Positions 24,919-34,376 of a stretch of DNA of 49,713 bases are shown here, one piece after another. Below the pieces are notes generated by a model, which searched no databases, was not told where the DNA came from, and saw nothing but the letters and a program-made list of their open reading frames with translations. The position numbers were made by a program, and so were the translations under genes. Position 1 is the first letter of the stretch. Each line of letters opens with the position of its first letter. The DNA is from an uncultured Saprospiraceae bacterium (GTDB taxonomy: Bacteria; Bacteroidota; Bacteroidia; Chitinophagales; Saprospiraceae). The stretch is from NCBI GenBank assembly GCA_938015805.1, contig CALLXF010000030.1:1-49713 (forward strand). The letters run 5' to 3'.

Positions 24919-25578
24919 TTAATTTTCCTTTTTCTTTTTCTTTTTAAAATCTCCTCTACGCCAGGCCTCTATAAATTGTTTCCAGGCCACGGGATTAAAA
25001 ATATTCTGAGGTTTAAACTGACCAGAATATCTATAATTTTGTTGTTGCTGATCGAAAACTAAACTGTAAGTCTCACTGCCATCTACGGGTACAGTATATC
25101 TTAATTCCTCAAGCACCTGCTTAGCTAAGTTTTCTTCTGCCTTTTGTCTCAACTGATTAGAAATATCTATTGCTAAAAAATCAAATTTAAAATGTTCTCG
25201 ACTCGGCCATGGAACAATAACCGCTTCTGGTAAAAGATAATTACCTTGAGTCATAATCTGCTGCCAAGAATATCTATCTATAGTTAGACTATCGGGAATT
25301 CTTTTTTCCACCGTCTGATATCCAATACGAGAAAACACGACTGTATCACCGGCTAATGCAACAAAGGAAAAGAAGCCATAGATATCAGAAACGGTACCAC
25401 GAGAAGTTCCCTTTATCGCAATACTTGTATAGGGCAAAGGTTCCGGCTCTCCACTCTCTGCTTCTGTTACGGTTACCCCAGAAAACTGGATAGGTTTAAC
25501 TTCTTCCTGAGCCTGTAAAGCCCAGAAATTCAATATAGATATACCCAATATGATTATGACTCTCAATGACATTTTCAT
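24919..25578 (-). CDS. Secreted carboxypeptidase-regulatory-like domain protein
   Basis: This protein of 219 residues has a signal peptide (start at residue 1 or 3, ending WALQAQ). Residues about 30-110 form a CarboxypepD_reg-like beta-sandwich (FSGVTVTEAESGEPEPLPYTS, GTVSDIYGFFSF, VVFSRIGYQTVEKR), the module found at the start of TonB-dependent receptors and in surface proteins. The rest (about 110-219) has no recognised domain and ends in a run of lysines. There is no barrel, so it is not a receptor itself. It may be periplasmic. It is a single gene between PhyH and fdhD. Confidence 0.75.
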   Translation of the reverse strand: MKMSLRVIIILGISILNFWALQAQEEVKPIQFSGVTVTEAESGEPEPLPYTSIAIKGTSRGTVSDIYGFFSFVALAGDTVVFSRIGYQTVEKRIPDSLTIDRYSWQQIMTQGNYLLPEAVIVPWPSREHFKFDFLAIDISNQLRQKAEENLAKQVLEELRYTVPVDGSETYSLVFDQQQQNYRYSGQFKPQNIFNPVAWKQFIEAWRRGDFKKKKKKEN

Positions 25579-25757
25579 TCTATTATTAAAGTAACGCCTT
25601 TGTTAAAATCCTAAGATAGTAAACCTCTGTGTTTAACAAAGAATTAACCGTATATGTTCTATAGCTTACTTGTAAGGGTTTATATCTCGATAAATTATTA
25701 ATCTTGATAATCTAAGCATTCGGAATGGAAGAAGTGTAATATTTATATATTTAAACT

Positions 25758-26582
25758 ATGGAGAATCCCTCTTTGCATAAAGCTCAGATAAACAGATACG
25801 ACCTTGAAAAGGTAAAGGAGACTAGTGATTTTTTAGTCGTAGAGGAGCCCCTAGAAATCACCATCAGTGCATTAGAATCCAAACCGATCTTACATAAAAA
25901 ACCGATCTCTATTACTATGCGGACTCCCGCTCATGACCGAGAACTGGCATTAGGTTTTTTGTTTGGAGAAGGAATGATTACAAATAAGTCACAAATAAAA
26001 AATATCCGTCAAGAAGAAAATAAAATCGACATCGTATTACAAAAAGGTGTCACTATAGATATAAAAAAACTGGATCGCCATTTTTACACCACCAGTAGCT
26101 GTGGTGTTTGCGGAAAAGCGAGTATAAAATCCCTTGAATTAACCAAGCCTGTAACAGATCCCAAAAACGAGCTAAATATTAAAGCCTCCATAATCCTCAA
26201 CCTCCCTGATCTCCTCAGAAAAAACCAAACCCTCTTTATACAAACAGGTGGGATACATGCGGCAGGACTATTCTCTAAAGATGGTCATTTATTATGCTTA
26301 CGCGAAGATGTAGGTCGACATAATGCTATGGATAAACTGGTCGGTTATTATTTTTTAGAAACAACATTACCTCTGGACTATTCGATTTTAGTACTAAGTG
26401 GAAGAGCAAGTTTTGAGCTTTTACAAAAAGCGATCATGGCGGGAATACAAATCGTAGTTTCTATCGGAGCACCATCTAGTCTAGCATTGGCTTTAAGCCA
26501 AAAATATAACATCACCCTTATCGGGTTTATAAAAGGTAAAAGATTTAATATTTATCACGGCAAACAAAGAATAATACTTTAG
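25758..26582 (+). CDS. fdhD: Formate dehydrogenase accessory sulfurtransferase FdhD
   Basis: This is a cytoplasmic sulfur carrier of 274 residues that passes sulfur from a cysteine desulfurase to the molybdenum cofactor of FdhF-type enzymes. The catalytic pair is Cys115 and Cys118 in TTSSCGVCGKAS. The conserved TGGIHAAGL, REDVGRHNAMDKLVG and SGRASFELLQKA motifs are present. It sits 13 bases before the molybdopterin oxidoreductase gene, clearly an operon, and this is the likely client. Confidence 0.94.
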   Translation: MENPSLHKAQINRYDLEKVKETSDFLVVEEPLEITISALESKPILHKKPISITMRTPAHDRELALGFLFGEGMITNKSQIKNIRQEENKIDIVLQKGVTIDIKKLDRHFYTTSSCGVCGKASIKSLELTKPVTDPKNELNIKASIILNLPDLLRKNQTLFIQTGGIHAAGLFSKDGHLLCLREDVGRHNAMDKLVGYYFLETTLPLDYSILVLSGRASFELLQKAIMAGIQIVVSIGAPSSLALALSQKYNITLIGFIKGKRFNIYHGKQRIIL

Positions 26583-26595
26583 TATTTTTACGATA

Positions 26596-28914
26596 ATGGG
26601 CAACAAAAAAAACAAAGCAGATACCTCGGAAAAACTAACGGGAATAAAAACAAGCCAACCAAAAAAAGTAGCCGCTGGTGTAAAAGCTGTTATCTCTTCG
26701 GGGCAACATATTTTTAGTGAGACGGGCATAACACGAGGCGTAAAAGCTTTGCTAAATCTAAACCAAAAAAATGGTATCGACTGTCCAGGATGTGCATGGC
26801 CGGACCCAGATGATGACCGCAGCTCAATCGCAGAATATTGCGAGAACGGAGCAAAAGCCATAGCTGAAGAAGCAACCACTAAAAAGCTAACCCCTGAATT
26901 TTTTAATAATAACAGCATCGAATCTCTGGCAGCTTTATCAGATTACGAAATCGGTAAAAAAGGACGTATCGCACAGCCGATGTATCTCGCTAATGGAGCT
27001 ACCCATTACAAAGCAATATCATGGGAAGATGCATTTAAGAAAATCGGAGTACAACTTAATGAGCTAGCGTCTCCAGATGAAGCCATATTTTACACTTCAG
27101 GTCGTACTAGTAACGAAGCGGCATTTTTATACCAGCTGTTTGTCAGATCTTATGGGACTAACAACATGCCTGATTGCAGTAATATGTGTCATGAGAGCAG
27201 TGGTGTCGCACTATCAGAAACTGTAGGTATCGGTAAAGGTTCTGTCAAGCTAGAAGATTTTTACCAGGCGGAGGTAATCCTTATACTAGGTCAAAATCCA
27301 GGTACAAATCATCCTAGAATGCTGACCGCTTTAGAAAGAGCAAAGAAGAATGGAGCCATTATCATCAGCGTAAATCCTATCAAAGAAACGGGACTGATCA
27401 GTTTTTCTAATCCGCAGCATGTGTCGAGTGTTTTTGGATCTAAGACAGATCTTACGGATCATTATTTACAAATAAGAATTAATAGTGATCATGCGCTTTT
27501 ACAAGTGATTAATAGACTGCTCATCGATGCAGAAAATGCTAATCCGGGATACGTACTGGACCAAAATTTTATAAAAAATAAAACTTCAGGATTTACGGAT
27601 TATAAGTCTCACTTATCATCTATAGATATCGATGCTCTTATAACCGCTACTGGAATCTCTAGCGATAAAATAAAAACAGTCGCTTCTATTTTATCCTCAA
27701 AGAAAAAAATTATAGCCTGCTGGGCTATGGGTCTAACCCAACACAAAAATGCTGTTGATACTATAAAAGAAGTAGTTAACCTTTTACTCCTAAAAGGTAG
27801 TATCGGTAAACCTGGGGCTGGTACGTGTCCAGTAAGAGGGCATAGTAACGTACAAGGAGATCGTACGATGGGCATTTATGAAAAACCTCCCAAAGTTTTA
27901 CTCGATAATTTAGAAAAGAACTTTAATATCAAACCTCCTCGAGAGCACGGATACGACACCGTAAATTCCATAAAAGCAATGTATGAGGGAAAAGCTAAAG
28001 TGTTTTTTGGGATGGGAGGAAATTTTTTATCTGCCAGTCCAGATACTCATTATACGGCCCAGGCATTAGAGAACTGTGATCTTACTGTACATGTATCTAC
28101 TAAGCTTAATCGCAGTCACCTCGTACATGGAAAAGAAGCGATTATCCTGCCCTGTCTTGCTAGAACAGACAAGGATATGATCGGACAACAACTGCAACTC
28201 GTAAGCGTCGAAAACTCGATGGGCATCGTACATAGCAGTAAAGGCAGTTTACAACCGATATCAGACAATCTCCTAAGCGAACCCGCAATCGTTTGCGGCC
28301 TCGCAAAAGCGACACTAAAAAATAGTCCTATCAACTGGGACAAGTATTTAGAAGATTACGATCATATTAGAAATGATATAGAAAAGAATATCGCCGGATT
28401 TACAGACTATAATTCAAGAGTCAGAAAAGGATCAGGGTTTTATCTACCTAACGGAGCTCGTAATAATGAATACCATACCTCAACGAAAAAAGCAAATTTT
28501 TCCATCTCATCTTACGATGGCTTAGAACTATTAGAAGAAGAATATCTCATGATGACCATACGTAGTCATGATCAGTTTAACACGACGATCTATGGATTAG
28601 ATGATCGATACAGAGGTATTTATAACGAACGTAGAGTTATCATGATGAATCCAGATGATATTAAAAAAGCTGGATTACAAGAAGGAGATCTAGTAGACTT
28701 ATACAATCATTTTGAAAACATAGAACGTAAAGCTCCAAAATTTATCATCGTACCTTACGACATACCGTCTAAATGTGTTGCTACCTATTTCCCAGAAGCA
28801 AATGTCCTAGTCCCTATAAACAGCACAGCGAAGCGTAGTAACACTCCTAATTCAAAATCAGTAAAGGTTACGATAAAAAAGTTTAACGGTTTAAACAAAA
28901 ATCAGCTAAGCTGA
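26596..28914 (+). CDS. FdhF/YdeP-family molybdopterin oxidoreductase
   Basis: This is a molybdopterin-dinucleotide enzyme of 772 residues. It has the YdeP-type N terminus with GIDCPGCAWPD (Cys63, Cys66) in place of the four-cysteine 4Fe-4S motif of classical formate dehydrogenase. PDCSNMCHESSGVAL, ILILGQNPGTNHPRML and GKPGAGTCPVRGHSNVQGDRTMG are typical cofactor-binding stretches. The C-terminal MopB domain includes SHDQFNTTIYGLDDRYRG. The substrate of this family is uncertain; the E. coli relative YdeP is linked to acid resistance. There is no signal peptide, so it is cytoplasmic. It is paired with fdhD. Confidence 0.9.
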   Translation: MGNKKNKADTSEKLTGIKTSQPKKVAAGVKAVISSGQHIFSETGITRGVKALLNLNQKNGIDCPGCAWPDPDDDRSSIAEYCENGAKAIAEEATTKKLTPEFFNNNSIESLAALSDYEIGKKGRIAQPMYLANGATHYKAISWEDAFKKIGVQLNELASPDEAIFYTSGRTSNEAAFLYQLFVRSYGTNNMPDCSNMCHESSGVALSETVGIGKGSVKLEDFYQAEVILILGQNPGTNHPRMLTALERAKKNGAIIISVNPIKETGLISFSNPQHVSSVFGSKTDLTDHYLQIRINSDHALLQVINRLLIDAENANPGYVLDQNFIKNKTSGFTDYKSHLSSIDIDALITATGISSDKIKTVASILSSKKKIIACWAMGLTQHKNAVDTIKEVVNLLLLKGSIGKPGAGTCPVRGHSNVQGDRTMGIYEKPPKVLLDNLEKNFNIKPPREHGYDTVNSIKAMYEGKAKVFFGMGGNFLSASPDTHYTAQALENCDLTVHVSTKLNRSHLVHGKEAIILPCLARTDKDMIGQQLQLVSVENSMGIVHSSKGSLQPISDNLLSEPAIVCGLAKATLKNSPINWDKYLEDYDHIRNDIEKNIAGFTDYNSRVRKGSGFYLPNGARNNEYHTSTKKANFSISSYDGLELLEEEYLMMTIRSHDQFNTTIYGLDDRYRGIYNERRVIMMNPDDIKKAGLQEGDLVDLYNHFENIERKAPKFIIVPYDIPSKCVATYFPEANVLVPINSTAKRSNTPNSKSVKVTIKKFNGLNKNQLS

Positions 28915-28923
28915 TTTTTGTTT
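28893..28923. terminator. Bidirectional terminator between the YdeP-type gene and lon
   Basis: A perfect 14-bp inverted repeat (28893-28906 and 28910-28923) around a three-base loop, AT-rich at the ends so that each strand finishes in a T run. It overlaps the stop codon of the oxidoreductase and lies about 20 bases beyond the lon stop, serving both convergent genes. Confidence 0.85.
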
Positions 28924-28945
28924 TGTCCTAATAAATTTGATTGCC

Positions 28946-31345
28946 TTATAACGCATTTTTAATCACCTCTTCCATACGTTCCACATAAATAAATTCCATA
29001 CCCTTACGATATTCTTTATTTACCTCCTCGACATGTTTTTGGTTCTCTTTGCATAACATAACAGTGGACAATCCGGCTCTTTTTGCAGCTAGTATTTTTT
29101 CTTTGATTCCTCCTACTGGCAGCACTTTGCCCCTAAGGGTAATCTCACCAGTCATAGCTAACGGTTTAATCTTTTTTCCTTTAAAAGCAGAAACGATTGC
29201 TGATAGCATCGTAACTCCAGCACTCGGACCATCTTTAGGAATAGCACCCTCAGGAACATGTATATGTATATCTGTCTTATCAAAACGATCCTCATCTATC
29301 CCGAGATCATCAGCATTAGATTTTACAAAACTCAAAGCCGTAGTTGCTGATTCTTTCATCACGTCGCCTAGATTACCAGTTAGTATCAGCTTTCCTTTTC
29401 CTTTACTCAGACTTGCTTCGATAAAAAGGATGTCTCCACCTACCTGAGTCCATGCTAGGCCGACAGCAACACCAGGTGATTTTATGGTTGCATATTTATC
29501 ACCAGAAAAAATAGTAGGCCCTAGTAGATCATTAAGATGTTCTGATTTTATAGAAGCTTCATACTTCTCTTCCATTGCAACTCTCTTTGCAATTCCTCTC
29601 ATAAGAGATGCAATCTTACGATCTAAGCCTCTTACTCCAGATTCTCGAGTATACGATCTAATAATTTTTGTAAGCACCGGATTCCCTAGTTTTACATCAT
29701 TGGCCTTAAGCCCATGTTCTTTACGTTGCTTAGGAACTAGATGTTTTTTAGCAATCTCTACTTTCTCCTCTGTACTATATCCACTGAGTTGTATAATCTC
29801 CATCCGATCTCTTAAGGCCGGCTGAATTGTACTTAAAGAATTTGCGGTTGCAATAAATAACACCTTAGATAAATCATAATCATGCTCTAAATAATTATCA
29901 TGAAAGGTCTCATTCTGCTCTGGGTCTAACACCTCTAATAAAGCAGACGATGGGTCGCCTCTAAAATGTTTTCCGATTTTATCAATCTCATCCAGAATAA
30001 AAACAGGGTTAGAAGATTTGGCCTTTTTTATAGACTGTATGATCCTACCTGGCATCGCACCGATGTATGTTTTACGATGTCCTCTGATCTCACTCTCGTC
30101 ATGCAATCCACCGAGAGACATACGGATAAATTTACGTCCTAAGGAAGTGGCGATCGATTTTCCTAAACTCGTTTTCCCAACTCCTGGAGGACCTACTAGG
30201 CAGATAATAGGAGCCTTCATATCACCTTTTAATTTCAGGACAGCGAGATGCTCGAGTATTCTTTCTTTCACATCATCTAAGCCATGATGGTCTTTATCTA
30301 ATACTTTTTTTACAGCCTTAAGATCAAAATTATCCTCGGTATATTCCTCCCAAGGAAGGTCTAACATAAGCTCTAAATAATTTAGCGTTACACTGTACTC
30401 CGCTACTTGGGGATTCATCCTCTTTGCTCTAGCCAGCTCTTTTTCAAAAGCCTTAGCAATATCTTTATTCCATCTCTTTTTTCTGGCACGTGTAGCTAAT
30501 TTTGCAAGGTCTTCTTGCTGCGGGTTTTGTCCTAGTTCCTCTTGTATCGTTTTTAGTTGCTGGTTTAAGAAAAAGTCTCTTTGTTGTTTTTCTATATCAC
30601 CTCTTACCTTGGATTCGATCTGCGTTTTAAGTTCTAGCATCTGTAATTCTTTATCCATGCTAGATAGGATCGAGTTGGCTTTCGCCAATGTATCATTTTC
30701 CTCTAGAAGCTCTTGTTTCTTTGCAACTTTGATATTAAGATTAGATCCTATAAAATTTAAGAGAAAGTTTTTGTTCTTAATATTCTGGAGCATTACTACA
30801 GACTCAGATGGAATCTGCGGAGACATCTCGATAATCTTTTTTGCCATGTCTTTTACAGTGGAGACTGTAGCATCAAATTCCATATTTTTTGCGGGAATCA
30901 CCTCCTGAACCTTATCGATCTGTGCGATCATATATGGATCTTCCTGAGTCAGTCCTATTAATTCAAATCTAGCTCTACCTTGCAAAATAGCTGTAGTACT
31001 ACCATCCGGCATTTTTAGGATTTTTAGAATTCTCGCTACTGTTCCAACCCGATGTAATTCTTGAAGGGTGGGGTCCTCTGTATTAACTTCTTTTTGAGAA
31101 ATAACAGCTATAGTTTTATCATTTCCGTAAGCCTTTTTTACCGCTTTGATCGACTTATCTCTTCCCACAGTAATAGGTATAACGATCCCTGGAAACATCA
31201 CTGTATTCTTAAGTGCTAGTAATGGTAATTCGTTTTTAATATCGTCTGTATTTTGACTCGCTTCGCTATCATCATCGGCTACGGAAAACATTGGTAATCC
31301 CTCGTTCTCGTCATCTGGTCCTGCCATTATATAATTTTCAAACAT
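28946..31345 (-). CDS. lon: ATP-dependent protease Lon
   Basis: This is the AAA+ serine protease Lon, about 799 residues. The N-terminal substrate domain begins at ELPLLALKNTVMFPGIVIPI. Walker A is GPPGVGKTSLG and Walker B is VFILDEID. The protease domain holds the catalytic Ser in PKDGPSAGVTM and the Lys in GGIKEKILAAKRAG. Possible starts are 31372, 31345 and 31327. I prefer 31345 because the first ATG is buried in a perfect hairpin (31358-31372). It degrades misfolded and regulatory proteins in the cytoplasm. It is a single gene, convergent with the fdhD operon. Confidence 0.95.
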   Translation of the reverse strand: MFENYIMAGPDDENEGLPMFSVADDDSEASQNTDDIKNELPLLALKNTVMFPGIVIPITVGRDKSIKAVKKAYGNDKTIAVISQKEVNTEDPTLQELHRVGTVARILKILKMPDGSTTAILQGRARFELIGLTQEDPYMIAQIDKVQEVIPAKNMEFDATVSTVKDMAKKIIEMSPQIPSESVVMLQNIKNKNFLLNFIGSNLNIKVAKKQELLEENDTLAKANSILSSMDKELQMLELKTQIESKVRGDIEKQQRDFFLNQQLKTIQEELGQNPQQEDLAKLATRARKKRWNKDIAKAFEKELARAKRMNPQVAEYSVTLNYLELMLDLPWEEYTEDNFDLKAVKKVLDKDHHGLDDVKERILEHLAVLKLKGDMKAPIICLVGPPGVGKTSLGKSIATSLGRKFIRMSLGGLHDESEIRGHRKTYIGAMPGRIIQSIKKAKSSNPVFILDEIDKIGKHFRGDPSSALLEVLDPEQNETFHDNYLEHDYDLSKVLFIATANSLSTIQPALRDRMEIIQLSGYSTEEKVEIAKKHLVPKQRKEHGLKANDVKLGNPVLTKIIRSYTRESGVRGLDRKIASLMRGIAKRVAMEEKYEASIKSEHLNDLLGPTIFSGDKYATIKSPGVAVGLAWTQVGGDILFIEASLSKGKGKLILTGNLGDVMKESATTALSFVKSNADDLGIDEDRFDKTDIHIHVPEGAIPKDGPSAGVTMLSAIVSAFKGKKIKPLAMTGEITLRGKVLPVGGIKEKILAAKRAGLSTVMLCKENQKHVEEVNKEYRKGMEFIYVERMEEVIKNAL

Positions 31346-31357
31346 ATATTTTTGTTT

Positions 31358-31372
31358 ATGCCAGTATGGCAT
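31358..31372 (-). promoter_or_regulatory. Perfect hairpin immediately upstream of lon
   Basis: ATGCCA and TGGCAT pair around a three-base loop, 12 bases before the preferred lon start. It is too short and lacks a T run, so it is not a terminator. It could be an operator dyad or a leader hairpin affecting lon translation. It does not match the CIRCE heat-shock operator. Confidence 0.35.
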
Positions 31373-31542
31373 TATTTATTGATCTTAATATTATGTTGTG
31401 TATAGGACAAGGATCAGACCATCGAGAAAATCAGGGTGTACTTGGGTTATAAAGTCATGAATCTGGAAAAAAGGATGTCATTATGGCGTAAATTCAAGAA
31501 TCCTGTTTATGACCTAGTATAAATTCTTTCAAGGAGTAATTT

Positions 31543-32316
31543 TTAGCTTCCTCGATTTTGTTTGTGTAAGAGCCAACTACAACCTACGGATAAATAATTC
31601 ATTTTTTGATTTATACCAGTCCCAAAAGAAAAATCAAATTGTAAATCTTTATTAGCTAAATAGGTAAATCCCGCATCAAAATTAGAGACATAATCATTCA
31701 TATCTTCTAATTGGCCGTAAGGCTCTATATATACTCCTACTTTATCGTTTACGCTAATCCCTAATGCAACAGAATAAGTCAGATTACCATTACCTTGATC
31801 AAAATTATCGTAACCTAGATTATAACCGATGCCGATGTTCTCAGTAATGCTATGGGAAATAGAAATTTTATTAATTATCCCATAGGAATCTGCTGATAAT
31901 TCCTGAGTTCCTGTAGGCAAAATTAAATGAGAAAGAAAAGCTATTTCTGTATTCCTATTATTACCCGAGAGCAGCTGTATTTTAGTGCCTATTTGTAAAT
32001 CGCTAATCCCTTGTAGAGATTTATCAGCAATTTTTTGAGTCTCATACTGACTTAATAATCGCAGCTCTATATTATTTGTAATCCCATATCTAAATAGATT
32101 AGTGGGCAAAAGCATTTGTCTGGATGAAATCTCCTTATCTCCCTCAAAGCCGATTAGTAAGCCTGATTCTATCTGTAAATTTCCTAAACCTACGACCCTA
32201 GAGCTTTCTGTCTGATCGGGTCTATCCGTAATAATCTGTGCATTACTTTGAGCTATTACAAATAAGCCTAGAATGATTGATATTATTTTGCCTTTCACTT
32301 TACTTTCTTTATCCAT
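31543..32316 (-). CDS. Outer-membrane transporter-like beta-barrel (phenol-degradation MetA family type)
   Basis: This barrel of 257 residues has a signal peptide ending IAQSNAQ at about residue 27. The mature N terminus IITDRPDQTESSRVVGLGNLQIESGLLIGFEGD is the recognisable opening of the transporter family related to meta-pathway phenol degradation proteins. Alternating strands follow, ending in MNYLSVGCSWLLHKQ. The family name does not imply phenol use here, and the substrate is unknown. It lies 55 bases after parE on the same strand. Confidence 0.75.
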   Translation of the reverse strand: MDKESKVKGKIISIILGLFVIAQSNAQIITDRPDQTESSRVVGLGNLQIESGLLIGFEGDKEISSRQMLLPTNLFRYGITNNIELRLLSQYETQKIADKSLQGISDLQIGTKIQLLSGNNRNTEIAFLSHLILPTGTQELSADSYGIINKISISHSITENIGIGYNLGYDNFDQGNGNLTYSVALGISVNDKVGVYIEPYGQLEDMNDYVSNFDAGFTYLANKDLQFDFSFGTGINQKMNYLSVGCSWLLHKQNRGS

Positions 32317-32371
32317 ATCGATGATCTTCTTTATGTTTAACCGGTGGTCATTCTAAATAAACATATATTTT

Positions 32372-34291
32372 TTATACTCCTTCCTGTTTCTCCACCTTAT
32401 CCTCTATTGCCTCTTCTAGATCAATGACAGATTTATTTAAATCCTCTATTTCATCTACTTCTACTTTAAGATTATCTATTATAAATACCTGACGATCAGG
32501 AGTATTTTTTCCCATGTAGTAAGTGAGTAATTCTTCTATCTGTGTTTTATCGCCTAGTACGACTGGATCTAATTTTATATTTTCCCCTATAAAGTCCTCA
32601 AATTCATTAGGAGAAATTTCTCCTAGTCCTTTAAATCGAGTAATCTCCGGTTTTCCTCTCAAAGCCTGAATGGCATCTTGTTTTTCGCTTTCACTGTAGC
32701 AATAAAAAGTTTTACTTTTATCTCGCACCCTAAAAAGTGGAGTATCTAATATATACAGATGTCCTTGTCTAACTAGATCTGGAAAAAACTGTAAAAAGAA
32801 TGTAAGTAATAAGAGTCGTATATGCATACCGTCGACATCGGCATCTGTAGCTATAACCACATTATTAAATCTTAAATTCTCTATCCCGTCTTCTATATCC
32901 AGAGCATGCTGGAGTAGATTTAATTCTTCGTTTTGGTAGACAATTTTTTTAGTCATCCCAAAACAGTTAAGCGGTTTTCCACGTAAACTAAAAACAGCCT
33001 GTGTTCTTACATTACGTGCTTTGGTAATAGAACCGCTGGCAGAATCTCCCTCTGTTATAAAAATAGACGAACGGATTTTTTCCTCATTATTTCCTCGTTT
33101 ATCTGTCAGATGGACTCTACAGTCTCTTAGCTTCTTGTTATGTAGGTTTGCTTTTTTTGCTCTCTCATTTGCCAGTTTTTTTATACCTGCTATATCTTTT
33201 CTTTCCCGCTCTGACTGTTGTATTCTTTTTAAAATAGCCTCTGCTACTTCTTTATTCTGATGTAAAAAATTATCCAGTCGATTTTTCAAAAAGTCCATTA
33301 TGAAAGTTCGGACAGTTGGCTGTTCTGGTCCCATATTTATAGAACCTAGCTTAGTCTTAGTTTGCGACTCAAAAACGGGCTCCTCTACTCGGACACTAAT
33401 AGCCCCTATGATAGAAGTCTGGATATCACGAGTATCATAATTTTTACCAAAATGATCCCTCACCGTTTTTACGATTGCTTCTCTAAACGCCTGGAGATGT
33501 GTCCCACCCATCGTAGTATTCTGACCATTTACAAAAGAGTAATACTCCTCTCCATATTGCTCTCCATGAGTTAATGCCACTTCTATGTCATCACCTTTAA
33601 GATGTATGATCGGATATCTTAGTTTATCTGGATTAGTCTTACGCTCTAAAAGATCGAGTAGCCCATTTTTAGAATAGATAGACTTCCCATTAAAATTCAG
33701 ACGTAATCCCGCATTTAAATAGGCGTAATTCCAAAGTCTATTTTCGACAAAGTCTTTTCTAAACTTATATTTTTTAAAGATGGTGTTATCAGGTTTAAAC
33801 TCTATAAGTGTACCATTTAAATCTTTAGTCTTCGTCTGATTACCGTTTTTAGTAATTTCTCCTTTGGCAAACTCTGCAGCTTTAGACTTTCCATCTCTAA
33901 ATGCCTCTACTCTAAAATATTCTGAAAGAGCGTTTACCGCTTTAGTACCGACTCCATTAAGTCCTACGGATTTTTTAAAAGCTTTAGAATCATATTTACC
34001 TCCTGTATTTATTTTAGAAACACAGTCTACTACTTTTCCTAATGGAATCCCTCGACCATAGTCTCTTATGGAAACCATACCGTCCTCTATTGCGATCTCT
34101 ACTTTTTTACCATGACCCATGACATACTCATCGATGGAGTTATCGATCACCTCTTTTATTAGGATATAAATCCCATCGTCCTCTGAAGAACCATCTCCTA
34201 ACTTACCGATATACATACCTGGTCGCATACGGATATGCTCTTTCCAGTCTAATGATCTAATATTATCTTCGGTATATTTTACTTCGCTCAT
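32372..34291 (-). CDS. parE: DNA topoisomerase IV subunit B
   Basis: This type IIA topoisomerase ATPase subunit has 639 residues. The GHKL ATPase is shown by [32 protein letters not shown] and [14 protein letters not shown]. The TOPRIM domain has the catalytic Glu in [11 protein letters not shown] and [10 protein letters not shown]. The opening [24 protein letters not shown] is the form seen in Bacteroidota ParE rather than GyrB. An acidic C-terminal tail extends past the usual end. The ParC partner gene, often adjacent in this phylum, is not in this window. A TAATTTTG -7 box lies at 34311-34318. Confidence 0.92.
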   Translation of the reverse strand: MSEVKYTEDNIRSLDWKEHIRMRPGMYIGKLGDGSSEDDGIYILIKEVIDNSIDEYVMGHGKKVEIAIEDGMVSIRDYGRGIPLGKVVDCVSKINTGGKYDSKAFKKSVGLNGVGTKAVNALSEYFRVEAFRDGKSKAAEFAKGEITKNGNQTKTKDLNGTLIEFKPDNTIFKKYKFRKDFVENRLWNYAYLNAGLRLNFNGKSIYSKNGLLDLLERKTNPDKLRYPIIHLKGDDIEVALTHGEQYGEEYYSFVNGQNTTMGGTHLQAFREAIVKTVRDHFGKNYDTRDIQTSIIGAISVRVEEPVFESQTKTKLGSINMGPEQPTVRTFIMDFLKNRLDNFLHQNKEVAEAILKRIQQSERERKDIAGIKKLANERAKKANLHNKKLRDCRVHLTDKRGNNEEKIRSSIFITEGDSASGSITKARNVRTQAVFSLRGKPLNCFGMTKKIVYQNEELNLLQHALDIEDGIENLRFNNVVIATDADVDGMHIRLLLLTFFLQFFPDLVRQGHLYILDTPLFRVRDKSKTFYCYSESEKQDAIQALRGKPEITRFKGLGEISPNEFEDFIGENIKLDPVVLGDKTQIEELLTYYMGKNTPDRQVFIIDNLKVEVDEIEDLNKSVIDLEEAIEDKVEKQEGV

Positions 34292-34310
34292 CTGATGCTT
34301 ATTTCTATTC

Positions 34311-34318
34311 CAAAATTA
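34311..34318 (-). promoter_or_regulatory. Candidate -7 promoter box for parE
   Basis: The minus strand reads TAATTTTG, an exact TAnnTTTG match, giving a leader of about 13 bases. A TTT trio 19 bases upstream may be a weak -33 element. Confidence 0.45.
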
Positions 34319-34376
34319 GCAAAAAACATATTATAATAAATGATAAACTGTTATTACTCTAGAACGAGTGCTTAAC

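Noticed and set aside
29049-30908. Several plus-strand frames inside lon
   Set aside because: They are antisense shadows of a well-conserved protease gene with no motifs of their own.
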